Shown piece by piece: positions 10,930 through 22,482 of a stretch of 64,000 bases of DNA. Source of the DNA: Enchytraeus crypticus (Eukaryota > Annelida > Clitellata > Enchytraeida > Enchytraeidae); the NCBI GenBank assembly GCA_905160935.1, contig CAJHZI010000241.1, positions 62,001 to 126,000 of the forward strand, in the 5' to 3' direction. The translations under genes were made by a program, and so were the position numbers. Position 1 is the first letter of the stretch. Each line of letters begins with the position of its first letter. The notes below the pieces were generated by a model. It saw only the letters and a program-made list of their open reading frames with translations, had not been told where the DNA came from and did no database searches.

Positions 10930-12560
10930 CTCGTAATTGGGGTGGAGCAAGATTCATGCCCCACTCCACACAAAGTTACCCCCAATTATTCGCCCCCAGA
11001 TCGCACCTTAGAAGAGGGCCCCAGTAGGAGGACGTCTGTGGTCACATCACCCTTGACCTGTTTCACTGGACGTCAGGATTTAGTGCGAGATTCATCAGAG
11101 GAATTTCTTCTATGAATGTCCAGCTTCAGTAGCGTCATGTTAGGCTGAAGCACAGGGCGTTAAAAGCTAGACTTTGATTGATATTTTGATCATGAAGGGA
11201 TATGTATATATTAAGTGTCAAAATGTTTAATTTGCCCATTTAGTATTTGATAACTTAAGTGGCCAGAATGTAATATAGAATCTATGATTCAGTTAACTGA
11301 TTAAATTATCTTATTAATCCATTAATGGATTGACTAGTTAACTGACTAATTGATTGGCTTATCTTTCCGTCATGTTACTCATTCATCATCATTAGAGTCG
11401 ACCGTTGAACTGAAACTTTTAACTTTTAATTTTTAGCGGTGAATCGTCTTTACCGTTGACCGAATACAACTATTATATAAAGGAGGCCATTAGTTGATAT
11501 AACCGGAAACTTCATAATAATTACCGTTCACTCTGAACTTAGATCGTGATTGTAAATAGTAGTTCCATTTTTATCTGTATGTCATATTAATCGTATGTGT
11601 TTCTTTGTATAAAGTTGTATCGGTTCTTAGATTTTTATACTAACGTTATGTTGACCAGTAAATTTACTCTTATTTCTGGATTACGAATACAGTTGTCGTA
11701 GGAAATCTGCAACTTCCTATTCAAATTTCAGAATTAAAATTAATTTACTTTACTACTCTTGGTTAGTTACTTTTCAAACTAATTCTCGGTTTCAGTATTT
11801 TTACTAGCAATTTTGAAGATAAAGGGTATTTGTAAAGCATTTTTCAAAGCATATTCGACTATGGTCTTCAGATTCTGAAAACATTCTAGATCAATCCAAG
11901 AGAGACTTTGACAACATTCTGGATCAATGTAAGAGCTAAACTGTTATACTTATGATTTGATTTGGTTGAAGGACTAGAGTTCAAATGATGTAACAGCATT
12001 TTATCTGCGTGACCCTCACTTAAAGTGGTAGTCGGCTAAGCGTAGAATCCTGCACAATCAGTTTAGAATCATGCAGCTATTTATTGCATTATTTTTTGCT
12101 TTTAGGTTATTCGGACATAGGATTGTGAATACTACAGCAGTCATTTCATCTATTAGCTTTATTTGAACAATGTATTGCAGGCTCTAAAACATTTAGCAAT
12201 GAGCTTTTAAGGCTGCTATTTGCGGCCTTAAAAAGCCCATTGCTAGGATGATTGAACATTCTATTATATAGTAGAATTATGTTATAATCAAAATATATTA
12301 TTAAATAATGTATATAATTTATTTTCTAATATACTATTTATGACTATTATATGACTATTGAATCATTTTATTCAAATCATGTTTTGATTAGTTTTTCATT
12401 AAAGTTTTATCTGTAATAATTTGTACTACAACTTTCCTCGCATTGAAACTTCTATTAAACGTAATGAGAATTTTGGTTCAACACATTGGCTAGATAAATG
12501 TTGGAGAATAATATAATTAGCCATCAAATCTACTTTCAGTTGTGTCGTATTGCTTTTTAT
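10930..12560 (+). other. Probable LAR 3'UTR; end not located
   Basis: No coding frame is seen after the LAR stop codon. The first few hundred bases are the likely 3'UTR. ATTAAA occurs near 12398 and AATAAA motifs occur further on (near 13380 and 14168), but in such AT-rich DNA they do not fix the poly(A) site. A strong hairpin lies at 12194-12245. Confidence 0.4.
12194..12245. repeat. Inverted repeat in probable LAR 3'UTR
   Basis: Arms of about 22 bases (TAGCAATGAGCTTTTAAGG and its near complement ending CCCATTGCTA) flank a loop of about 8 bases, with two or three mismatches. It could be a structured 3'UTR element or a decayed foldback element. Confidence 0.6.
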
Positions 12561-13782
12561 TTATAACATTAGCCACAAAATTAATACAAAATGGAAATGT
12601 TTCCTTCATATGTTGGCATACGCCTAATAATACATATGATGGAAGGTTTAGCGCAAATTTGTATCTTATTCTCAAAGACGATTTGATTTAGTTTCGAATC
12701 GTCAGTTATAGCGTCCTGCTTATCAGGCACTCGTGCTACAAAGTCAGCCATACAAATTCTAAAAAAATTATTTTCTATCATTAAGTGCTTACCATCCTTT
12801 AGCTACAATAAGATTACTGTGACTACGATTACATTGTATTAGGTCTGTCTGCGAACTCAAACACTCTCTTGCCTTTTAAAAGTAGTAAAGTGAATTATTG
12901 CACTATAGGATTATAATGCGATAATCATACTATGATTAAATATTAATTGATCAATAGAGACCAATTGGGTCTCTGATGTTGATGTTGGTTGATGAAAGAG
13001 ACGTCAAATTCTCGCTGCACTGCTGACACCTGTATGTTACTCGTCTTACTAGCGGTAAAAATAAAAATAATCTAAATCATCAACTTGATTTTTAATTAAA
13101 GACAAACACAATAGAAATTAATTTAAACAACAATATGGACGAAACAAAAATATTAATTTTAAAATGACACAAAATCTAACAGCCTTCAATTTAGAAGACT
13201 AAAGTCAATTTTCATCTTAATTTATTCCCTTTAAATTATATTAGCAGTATGAAAAACTCCTATTTACAACTTACGACTTATTAATAACCTACGTATACAT
13301 TATAATTAATAATGAATTTTTATACTTATTAATTACTGATATCCTAAACAGGATATATATTAACTAACATTAATTAGAAAAATAAATATAACGGTAAAAT
13401 GTACCTCCACTAAAGACAATTAATGCAGATTCAATTATGGACAATTAATAAATTAATCAATCAATACTTGAAAATTACTTTGCTAATAGTACATTCAGCA
13501 TTGTGGCCATTTGTGATAATTAGACACTTATTTTAATCATGACTGCGAATTGGTCAATGATGTGCTCACTGCTGAACGAGACAGATTAGGCGCAAGATTG
13601 TTGTTAAATAACGTACATCATAATAATTGTATTTCATAATTGTAGATTAAATCGAAGTTAGGTGAAATAGTAAACACAATAATATCGATCACTTCTGATA
13701 CCGTATGCTTAAATCGTTAGGAAATTTAGCCAATTATTCATTTACCGGTCCTATCGAACATCGAGATTTAATCCTTTTGTAT

Positions 13783-13905
13783 GGGCTGAATAGCCGAATG
13801 GATAGCGAGCTTGCTTGAAAAGCAACAGATCATTGGATCAAATCTTAACAGGGCCATTTCTGACAGTATCCATTGTATTATGGAAGAAGACGTTAAATTT
13901 AGCTT
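13783..13905 (+). mobile_element. SINE-E, tRNA-like head with LINE-like tail
   Basis: TGAATAGCCGAATGGATAGC head, a B-box-like GATCAAATCTT, and a GACGTTAAATTTAGCTTT end. Confidence 0.55.
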
Positions 13906-13967
13906 TATAACTTTATTTTATCTCTGGTCGGCTTAACTTGAAGTAGTTTACATGGGACTTTAGTTTC

Positions 13968-14130
13968 ATCATCATTATCGTCGTCGTCGTTCGTCACCAT
14001 CATCACCATCATCATCATCATTTTCATCATCACCATCATCACCATCACCACCATCACCATCATAATCATCATCATCACCTTCTTCTTCTTCCCTTGAATC
14101 TCATTTTAACTAGGGCAGGGAAAGTTAGGG
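13968..14130 (-). mobile_element. SINE-C 3' fragment with expanded CAT array
   Basis: A long (CAT/CAC)n array leads into TTCCCTTGAATCTCATTTTA and ACTAGGGC, the complement of the family's 3' end. Confidence 0.6.
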
Positions 14131-15970
14131 TAGGGTACGGTAGGTTAGGGACTTCAATTTACATATAATAAATTTATATATAATAAATCTGCAATCTGTC
14201 ACGCAGTACAGCATGACGTTACATTATAGGCTCTCTGACTCTGTTAGAGTCACTTAGAACAACTTTTATGAAATACCTTGTGTAGCAAATAGTATTTCTT
14301 TCATTCAAATTCAATACAAAAAATACAGAACATAAACTACATCTCGTACAATATTATACAGTATATTATATTGGCAATAAAAATATGAGACAGAGCTGAG
14401 AAGTAATCACACAGATAATTAAGAAATTAAAACTTAAAATTGAGATGCTTTGTAGACCTACAAGTGGAAAACAATTTTATATCTATACAATAAAATCTCC
14501 ATACAAAAATCGTTTCCATGGACAAGCACGCATATAAAGCAATGGAGCTTGCAATACTGAATACAAAAGTGGATTCTATCAATAACTGATAACAATTAAT
14601 ATAATTAATAATATTAAATTATTTAATCTAAATCTGGTCAAAGAGTATCTTACTTCGCATTTCTAATTATCTGATTTAGTTAACTCATCCGAATACGAAC
14701 AAGATTCGTCGTGTTTGTTTTCAGGATTCGCGGAACCATTTTACAATTAATATTTTTGCAAGAGAGTTTCTGCAAGAAATTTGTAATTAATTGCAAATCT
14801 GCAATTTTGCGTGAAGGTTGCACAATGGATTTGTCAAATATAGAAGATTTATCCAGTAAAGTTATCACAAACATCACACTTACATGTCATTTAATAAGAA
14901 GGATTATATTAAGTGTTTACTAAGCATAATCCATTTCTTCACGCATCCTGTAATACTTAGAAAATTAGAAATTAGAAACTGTTCATAGCGGTACAAAGAC
15001 ATAAAGCAAGCGGAATGACTACACGCAAGACTTGATTATGAAATACTGCACGTTTCATATCGCTTCTGAGTCGATAATTTGTTAAGACAAAAAATGAGCA
15101 ACTGTCTTTCCAGAGTTATTTATATGATATATACAATATATTCCTATGTACAATTGAAAAATTTATTAATTAAATATTCGTTCGACACACACAAGAACAT
15201 ACACCTCAGCACTGTAAAAGAGTGTCCTAAAACAAAATAATATAAAAAAACTATTAACCATAACTATAAAAATAAAATTAAAATTAAATTAAATAATTAT
15301 AGATTCAACCACATGAAAACCATGTTCTTAACTTTCATAATATAGCATTTGTATTGCTAAAGTCTAAATAAGTTAGCCACTATCACCTGTAGAAAGTTTT
15401 TTCAGATTGAGAGGCACAAGAAATACACATCTGTCAAGTACTTTTTTAAGAAACGATGCAATGGTATAATCAAGCAAAAAGTCTCTTAAACGCTTAAACG
15501 GTGATCTGGACAGGTTGTCACAGAAACAAAAAAGAAAAGTAACAAGTCAAATGTAACAATTAGGTTTCTGCAAGTCTTAATTCTGAACATTTATAAATAT
15601 ATTGATATAAAAATTGAAGATTTTTAGTGCGATAAATTTTGGTGCGTGAATTTTACCAATTGGCTCAATGTAAATAAGTCAATATCGCCAGGCACAAATC
15701 TTTCTACACAAATATTTGGTTTGGTCGTTTCTTTCGAATACGTTCGGATGTGCTAAGATTCTAACCAGGACACAGCAGTAACCAGAAATTGGGAGGCTTC
15801 ATCATAGCACATCGCGACGTCGACTATGAAGATCAGACTTTTGGTTTGACTTTTAGGTTTGTTTGAGAGTCTACAAAATAAATCATTAGATGGGTATAAA
15901 CTCCTTTCTTTTTCTTTGAATTTTTTTCACATATCAAAGGGATGTACTGAATTGCATTATATTTTGTTTA

Positions 15971-16097
15971 CAACTCTCTCTTAGTGAACTGCCAACTGGC
16001 AGATCCATGGTATACAACGACTCCGCGGAAGACAGAGAAGAGTAGAGAAGTTATATACCATGGACCTGCCAACAGGCAGTGCACTAAGAGAGAGAGT
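15971..16097. repeat. Foldback of LINE/SINE-D 3' ends
   Basis: Two opposed copies of the CATGGACCTGCCA...GGCAGTGCACTAAGAG end face each other across about 40 bases; the right copy retains AEDREE. Arms are about 42 bases with a few mismatches. Confidence 0.7.
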
Positions 16098-16099
16098 AA

Positions 16100-17989
16100 T
16101 AAACAAAGTATAATACAATTCAGTACATATCTTTGAAATATGAAAAAAATTAATGCAAACAACAACAGTAAAAAATTTAAGCTTACAAAAGAAGCTTGTA
16201 AAAGCTTGTAAAGGAAGTCCCAGCTCATTTGGACCGTTAGATACAATCAGATAACTGATTAACAGAGTATTAGTACAAACAACTGAATAGAATATATATA
16301 TCATGATAAAAAGTTAGCTTAATATTCTAAATGATTAACTAAAATCGGAATCTAACAAATATCAATATCATACATTAATTAGTATCGAATGAGAGTTTAA
16401 CTAATAACCTAATAATCCAAATCGCTACAAATCAGCATTTCGTTTTAATTAAAGCAAAATTTATAAATAAAATAATTAAATTATGAGTAGTTTTAATTTA
16501 AAAATTGCATGAAGCTCAATTTTCTTTATAAAATATATGCATAAAATGTACAATGTCTGTACTACGATTTAAATAAAAATAACAGAAAACATATTGTTTG
16601 AATAATGTACGCATGATTTTCTTTCTCTTAAAGATTAAAAATGAATTTTGCATCTACAAATGCAACGTTGACAAAAAAAGTGCCTAGTATCTGGCAGAAA
16701 ATGTTGATATATTACTGAGAAATTGTGATATTTTAATACTATTTTAGGTTAATTAACGAAATGCTTCATAAGCATCAAATCAGTATGTCTCATTGAATGG
16801 AGCTAGTGCTAGTGATATTTTAAAGCAATATTTCAATATTAATTCTGTTAATTATACCCTATCAAATTGTATAGCAAACATAATAATTATTTATAATTTC
16901 CCAGCATAAATGACAAAATATACTTAAACGGCTAATTACAATGACAAAATAGAATTCAAGCGCTTAACCTTCGTTGAATCATCTGAATTGGACTTGACAG
17001 ACGTTCATCGCATATTTCAAAACTTCGCTATGAATACGCATACAGCAGAGAGATGCCTATGATTTCCAGGAAATATATAGTAATAATAAATTACCTCGTA
17101 AAGCTGTAATTAATTTTAATTTGTAACTAAATTATATAATAAATTATAAATTATATTGAATGATTTCCATATATTTTAATTCAAAAAATTTCTTTACTTT
17201 AATAGACTGGATTATTTTAATGACTTTAATAGACTAGATTATTTTAGCGTGTATGATTTTAAAAGTCTAATTTTAGAAGCCTAATTCTTAATTCTAATTC
17301 CTAATTTTATCAGCTTTTGCGGGAGTCGATACATATTTAAGATGCAAATGTGAATACATATTTCAGCGCAATTTCAGGTTATTTAATGTGAAATATGTAG
17401 AAAATATTGCATTGCATTATTTAAATTATTTTAATTATTATTTAATAATGCATTGCATTGCATAATTTAGCCTTGCTACCTAAATCGGCCATAGTCTACG
17501 TCTAAATTACAGCTGCTTAATTGGTGACAATAACTATTAAAATTGAACATTATTTACAAATAAATCTTACAAATTTAGCAAATCTCTCATAAACCACATA
17601 AACGTAATCAGAGGCGGATTCGTGCTAACTTTCACTTCGAAGAAAGACTAAAAAACAAAAATTTGGAATTTGATGATTGGCATCATGATAATATTTTCAA
17701 TAATTATTCCCCAACTGAAAATGTTCCTGGGTTAGGAAGAGGGTGGAGAGGATATCTTTCAATCATCTATATCTGAATATAATAATGAAAGCAAAAATCG
17801 AATATAACAATAGCAACAAAAATCGTAGTCATGGTAACAGCTGAAAATCAACATGTAGTTGTCTACCAACTTGGTTGCCTAAGCAACGTCAGCATTTAAC
17901 GTAGAAAAATATGAGAATCCACAATAATGTTTTCACTCCTGACAGCGGAAGTGGGACACTGAACTATGGATAGTTTCTGTCGTCATAGT
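16100..17989 (-). other. AT-rich stretch downstream of gene Y stop, possible 3'UTR
   Basis: No coding frame is seen. It lies directly after the gene Y stop codon on the minus strand and may include its 3'UTR. I could not place a poly(A) signal. Confidence 0.35.
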
Positions 17990-18141
17990 TTATCGTGTTT
18001 CGTCCGGTTCTGGGTCGCTAAGCAATGCACCCGGCCAGCAGGGATCAGAGTTCAGATCGTCGGTGCTTTCGGGCGGTTCCCTCATCACGAAACCCAGGAT
18101 ACAGCACGGGAAGAAAAATATCCAGCCGAACAAACACAGGG
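17990..18141 (-). CDS. Gene Y terminal exon: membrane segment and cytoplasmic or luminal tail
   Basis: Acceptor TTGCAG precedes CC CTG TGT TTG. The exon encodes LCLFGWIFFFPCCILGFVM, a hydrophobic segment with a di-cysteine, then an acidic Pro-rich tail of about 30 residues (EPPESTDD, SDPEPDETR) and stop TAA at 17990-17992. It starts in phase 1, matching the donor of the exon at 20393-20619, which gives KRQKIVRALCLFGWIF across the junction: a basic stretch leading straight into a membrane helix, as in single-pass proteins. I do not recognise the family. Local GC is well above the surroundings, which supports coding. Confidence 0.5.
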
Positions 18142-18223
18142 CTGCAAGCCATCAGACAAGAATTCGAGTTAAAGTAAATACGATAAAAAACATCTTTCTC
18201 TCTTTATCTCTCTCTCTCTCTCA

Positions 18224-18330
18224 CTCTAGTGTTCTGCAAAGTGGCAAGTCCAAGACACATATTCATAGTCTGCTTTCACGCTCTGTATAGAGCACTCCAT
18301 AGGTCAACATATTACAACGATACAATAATA
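18224..18330 (-). mobile_element. SINE-D 3' fragment
   Basis: GTTCTGCAAAGTGGCAAGTC, AGAGCACTCCATAGGTCAAC. Confidence 0.75.
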
Positions 18331-18375
18331 CCTATATAGTAATCTATCCAATAAGGTTGTGCTCAGATTATATCA

Positions 18376-18572
18376 ACATCGTCATCATCGTTTTTCTTCC
18401 CTTGAATCCTAGTTAAAGTTCTGGATTAGAACATTTTCTAGCAATTTCTGGAGCTCAGGCGCTTAACAGTCGAATGCACTTTCTGACGTTAGTTTGGATC
18501 TTAGTGCTTTGTCGCCTTTTACGACAGTCCACGGTTGGTATTTTGTTTAGCAAAGCGGACACAACATGGGTA
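18376..18572 (-). mobile_element. SINE-C copy
   Basis: Complement of ACCGTGGACTGTCGTAAAAG, CAGAAAGTGCATTCGACTG and the GATTCAAGGGAAGAAAAACG end. Confidence 0.8.
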
Positions 18573-18902
18573 AACAAACCAAAACCAAAAACAGAAAGGA
18601 AATAAAACTGTGTATAGATAATATAAGAAAAGTATCAAATATGTACACCCGAATAGCCACTTACATGTATGTAAGAATGTGGTTATCTATTGACTATGGC
18701 GATCATACCATTTGAATGTTAGAATCAGTAGTTGTACCGTAATAAAACACAAATACTGACTTTGTGCATTTCTGAGATTTTACAAATTTACAATTTGATG
18801 TCTTGCAGTTTTAGACAACACTAATGTCATTTTGTAATATGTATGCAAAGTTATTGTTGTAATATGCATACAACTTTATTGTTGCGATTGTTACTTAAGT
18901 TA

Positions 18903-18956
18903 TTAAGTTCATATTAACCAATAACTTAAACGATCAAAAAGAGTCATTCAATAATT
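18903..18956. repeat. Left flanking direct repeat of LINE (probable TSD)
   Basis: TTAAGTTCATATTAACCAAT and following bases match 20324-20377 with about 7 mismatches. Confidence 0.7.
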
Positions 18957-20285
18957 CTTGAAATTGTTGAAGTTGAAATTGTTGAAGTTGAAATTGAAGT
19001 TCTGCCTTGGTTCTTCTAGATCTCTCTGCTGCCTTCGATACAATTGACCATGGCATTCTAATAAATAGGCTTAAATCTTGTTTTGGCATTTCTGATTCTG
19101 CTTTTTCCCTTCTTACATCATATCTCTCATGTCGCACACAATCAGTTGTTATTGGTCAAAATCGCTCTTCTGAACTACCCCTCCTACGCGGTGTTCCTCA
19201 AGGTTCAGTGTTAGGTCCATTGCTCTTCTCTTTATATATCACTCCTCTTAGCTACTTGCTTGCTCAGTCTTCCATAAATTTTCATTTCTATGCAGACGAC
19301 ACTCAACTGTATATTTCCTTTTCTAATCATGATTCCGATCAGAAACTGGCCCATCTCTCATCCATTCTAGACAAGGTTTATTCCTGGTTTTGTGCTAACC
19401 GTCTTGCTGTTAATCCCTCCAAAACTGAATACCTTTTAATTGGCACTCCTGTGCAAAGAAATAAAATTACTAATAATTCTGTTAATTTTCAGAATCTCGC
19501 TCTTTCACCTTCTCGATCCGCCAAAAACCTTGGAGTCATATTTGCTGAAAACCTTGACTTTAAATCCCATATCTCTTCTGTTTGTCGCGCTTCTTTCTTT
19601 CAGATTCGTCAGATTAGGCAAATACGCCCATCCCTTACTAGAAATTCAGCCATTATCCTTGCTAATTCTATAGTTCATTCAAAGCTCGACTACTGTAATT
19701 CATTATTACATTATTACATGGATAGCCTACTTCTTCTCTCAATCGTTTGCAGCACGTCCAAAATTCTCTTGCACGTGTTGTTTGCAAGTCCTCTCGACTT
19801 CAATTTCGCTCTCTTTCTTTACTTCGCAGACTTCACTGGCTCCGTGTTAATCAACGCATAAAATATAAAATAGCTCTATTAACTTTCAAAACTCTGCGAT
19901 TTGGCAAGCCTTCTTACTTATCTGAAATTCTTCTTCCCTATCGTCCCTCACGTTCACTTCGTTCCACCGATGCCAATCTTCTCTCTGTTCCAACGTTCTT
20001 TTTCTTACGCAGCACCCACAAACAGGAACTCTTTACCTGGTAATCTTCGCTCTTGTTCTTCTCTTTCAACATTCTCTAGCAAGCTTAAGACTTACCTTTT
20101 CCCACCGTATACGTAATCAATTTACCCTGACCATTTTTGATCACCGGACTGGCTTTCGTTTAGGACCTTACTTCTCCTCAGCACATTTCTTTTGCAGATT
20201 GGTCTGGGTGAATTGATCTGTAGTGATATGTGCTGTTGGGGACGTCCCTGACATCATCCCTGGATGAGGAAACGGACGTTACACC

Positions 20286-20323
<38 letters not shown>
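18957..20323 (+). mobile_element. 5'-truncated LINE (CR1/Jockey-like) in gene Y intron
   Basis: Non-LTR element opposite to gene Y. It starts inside the reverse transcriptase and ends in a (TTA)n tail after a GACGTCCCTGACATCATCC-type 3' end. A direct repeat of about 54 bases at about 87% identity flanks it (18903-18956 and 20324-20377), consistent with a target-site duplication. Positions 18958-18998 are a short TTGAAAT/TTGAAGT repeat before the recognisable element begins. Confidence 0.85.
19003..20116 (+). pseudogene. LINE reverse transcriptase, truncated and frameshifted
   Basis: The first frame (19003 to about 19740) encodes LLDLSAAFDTIDHGIL, RGVPQGSVLGPLLFSLY and the catalytic FHFYADDTQLY, then NRLAVNPSKTEYLL and SKLDYCNSLL. 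These are the classic RT palm and thumb motifs of the CR1/Jockey/L2 group. A frameshift near 19740 moves to a second frame (QNSLARVVCKSS, LHWLRVNQRIKYKIALLTFK). A second frameshift near 19990 moves to a third (RSFSYAAPTNRNSLP, FSSKLKTYLF, stop at 20114). The endonuclease and ORF1 are missing, so it is a dead copy. Confidence 0.92.
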
Positions 20324-20324
<1 letters not shown>

Positions 20325-20377
20325 TAAGCTCATGTTAACCAATAGCTTAAACAATCTAAAACAGTCATTAAATAATT
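20324..20377. repeat. Right flanking direct repeat of LINE (probable TSD)
   Basis: TTAAGCTCATGTTAACCAAT and following bases match 18903-18956. It lies about 15 bases beyond the gene Y donor at 20392. Confidence 0.7.
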
Positions 20378-20392
20378 TAAATTCGTTCATAC

Positions 20393-20619
20393 CTCGTACA
20401 ATTTTCTGCCGTTTTTGAGCGGCAGTGGGAGGGCATTTGTTGCTATTTACACCGTTGTTGCAATTACTACTCGTGCAACACCTAACGTTGTTGTTGCTGT
20501 TGTTGTTGTTAACACTTTTGACTGAGGCATTGTCGCAGGAAGAGCTGGTGCAGGAGAAACTGTTGCAGGACTTTATGTTTGTGGGTGACAGTAGATCCTC
20601 GCCTGTTCGCCGTCTATGT
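20393..20619 (-). CDS. Gene Y penultimate exon, Asn/Ser/Cys-rich
   Basis: Acceptor GTCTAG (minus strand) precedes A CAT AGA CGG; donor is CGAG|GTATGA. The 75 codons between are open: HRRRTGEDLLSPTNIKSCNS, then a low-complexity Asn run from CAA-type repeats with several Cys, ending CPPTAAQKRQKIVR plus one base. Phase 2 in, phase 1 out. The phase fits the terminal exon at 17990-18141. Upstream exons must lie at higher coordinates and were not found with confidence. An alternative is chance openness of repeat-rich DNA. Confidence 0.42.
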
Positions 20620-20699
20620 CTAGACAACAATGGAGTCACAAAATTGATTAAACAGTAGAAAATATTTATTAATAGTTATTGTTAGTAATTAAAGTTAAT

Positions 20700-21210
20700 A
20701 ATTAAAAGAGTCTATTAAAGAAATAGTCTATTTCTTTAATAGACTATTAAAGAAATTAATAGTATGTTGGTAAAGTTAGAACTTTACTAATAAAAGTTAT
20801 AAAGTTATACTTGAATGTATAACTTAATACTGAATACTTAGCGTTAAGTCTTATGCAGTAATATAATATAATAAAAATATAATATTAATGCAATTAAGTT
20901 ACATATTTATTTAATAATTTTAAAATGTATAAATTATTTAATTAATTAATTAATAGTATATATAATTAATATTAATTTAATTATTTAATTATTTAATAAT
21001 TTGTTTATTAATTTAATTACTTAATTTTATAATTTAATTATATATTAATAACATAATATCATTAATATATTATTATATAATATCTTAATATAAGTCGTAT
21101 ACTTAATTAAAAATTATAATGGAACTTTAAATTTTAATCCCATAATTAGAATACTACTATTAATTTAAAATAATAATGGTATAATAATGGTAAAAATAAT
21201 GGTATATCAA
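20700..21210. other. Very AT-rich stretch
   Basis: Simple AT sequence with many TTAATTAA-type motifs. A perfect inverted repeat lies at 20710-20744 (16-base arms, 3-base loop). No gene seen. Confidence 0.6.
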
Positions 21211-21211
21211 A

Positions 21212-21325
21212 AAGAATGTTAGATGATTTAAAGATCCACTGGTATGTGGACATGACTAGTTAAACGGAAGATACAGACGAGCGGAGGCGTTATATACCAT
21301 GGACCTGCCAGTAGGCAGTGCACTA
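21212..21325 (+). pseudogene. LINE C-terminal relic
   Basis: Same family as 46551-46740: LDDLKIHWYVDM, broken by a stop, then IPWTCQ and stop, followed by AGGCAGTGCACTAAGA. Confidence 0.65.
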
Positions 21326-21395
21326 AGACATAGAGACTATTAATTTATTTGCGACCTTAATGGTGCAATATTGTTTTAAAAGTGTAAAAGTCCCT

Positions 21396-21560
21396 CTCTC
21401 CCCAGTGTTCTGCCAAGTGGCAGATCCAAAGTACAATTCTGTCTTCACGCTCCTTAAAGAGCACTCCGTAGATCAACAAGTTAATCACTTCATAAAAGAC
21501 TATGCCTTATCCACGGGTTATGTAGTCCATTAGTCTGCATTAACAATTGAAAATTGTTTC
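21396..21560 (-). mobile_element. SINE-D 3' fragment
   Basis: GTTCTGCCAAGTGGCAGATC, AAGAGCACTCCGTAGATCAA, CTATGCCTTATCCACGGG. Confidence 0.78.
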
Positions 21561-21599
21561 TTCAATGCAATGTTGCCTTAAGAGTAAACAATTAATTTA

Positions 21600-22428
21600 A
21601 AAGAGTAAAGCTATTTTGGTTGTAAACATGTTAGCTACTTTAACAGCACGGTAAAACTTACTATTATAAAGTCACGCCACTGAGTTACAATTTTGACAGC
21701 ATACACTTCTTAAATAGTAAAAACTGTTTTAATAGTAATGAAATGCAACAGAAATACTTAATTGGTTTAATTACAAAAATGGGCTTTTTGTGCAAATTTT
21801 ATTTAAAAGTACAAAACCATTTTAACACAAAACTATCACACTATTAAACAAAATTTAACACAACAAAATTGTGTTAGTAATTTAAACATCAATTTAGAAG
21901 GCAATATTTAAAATAATTTTAAATACAAAGAAACTAATGTAATGATATTCTATAATAATTAATATTAGACTTCAGTCTTTTAAGACTTTTAGTACAGACA
22001 ATTCAGTCACAATCATTTCACATTACCTGGTTATATTTAAGTCGAAAGGTAGAGTTATTCTTTTCTCCTGATAAGCTTTCTTATACGTCTCTAAACTGCT
22101 TGCTATGTTCAGGTTATCTACAGCATCAAATAATATCAAGATTAATCGTATAAATGAGCTCTCTGTTATATGAGCACTTCAATTTTTGTGAGGGTATAAT
22201 TAATTTTTAAGCGATATTTTTAGAGATTTTTAAAATGGTTAGTACTTCAATAAACATTTGCTGATGTCATCTGTGTATTTTGCGCATAACTCTAATGACA
22301 AGAATTATTGTACGTGATCTTAAATTGTGTAATATAGACCTAGTCATCTATTTGCATCCTAGTCGATACCACAATGATGCGCCAGCATACTAGAATCACA
22401 ATATTTCTAATAACCATCACACTATTTC

Positions 22429-22482
<54 letters not shown>

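Larger units (their letters stand above)
12561..15960. other. AT-rich stretch without recognised genes
   Basis: I see no exon with supported splice sites here. It contains a tRNA-like SINE (13783-13905), a SINE-C tail with a CATCAT array (13968-14130), and otherwise unique AT-rich sequence. Parts may be LAR 3'UTR. Confidence 0.5.

Noticed and set aside
17966-18172. Plus-strand frame opposite gene Y terminal exon
   Set aside because: The minus strand has the membrane segment, acceptor and matching phase; the plus frame has none of these.
20230-20418. Leu-rich plus-strand frame
   Set aside because: The (TTA)n LINE tail read as Leu.
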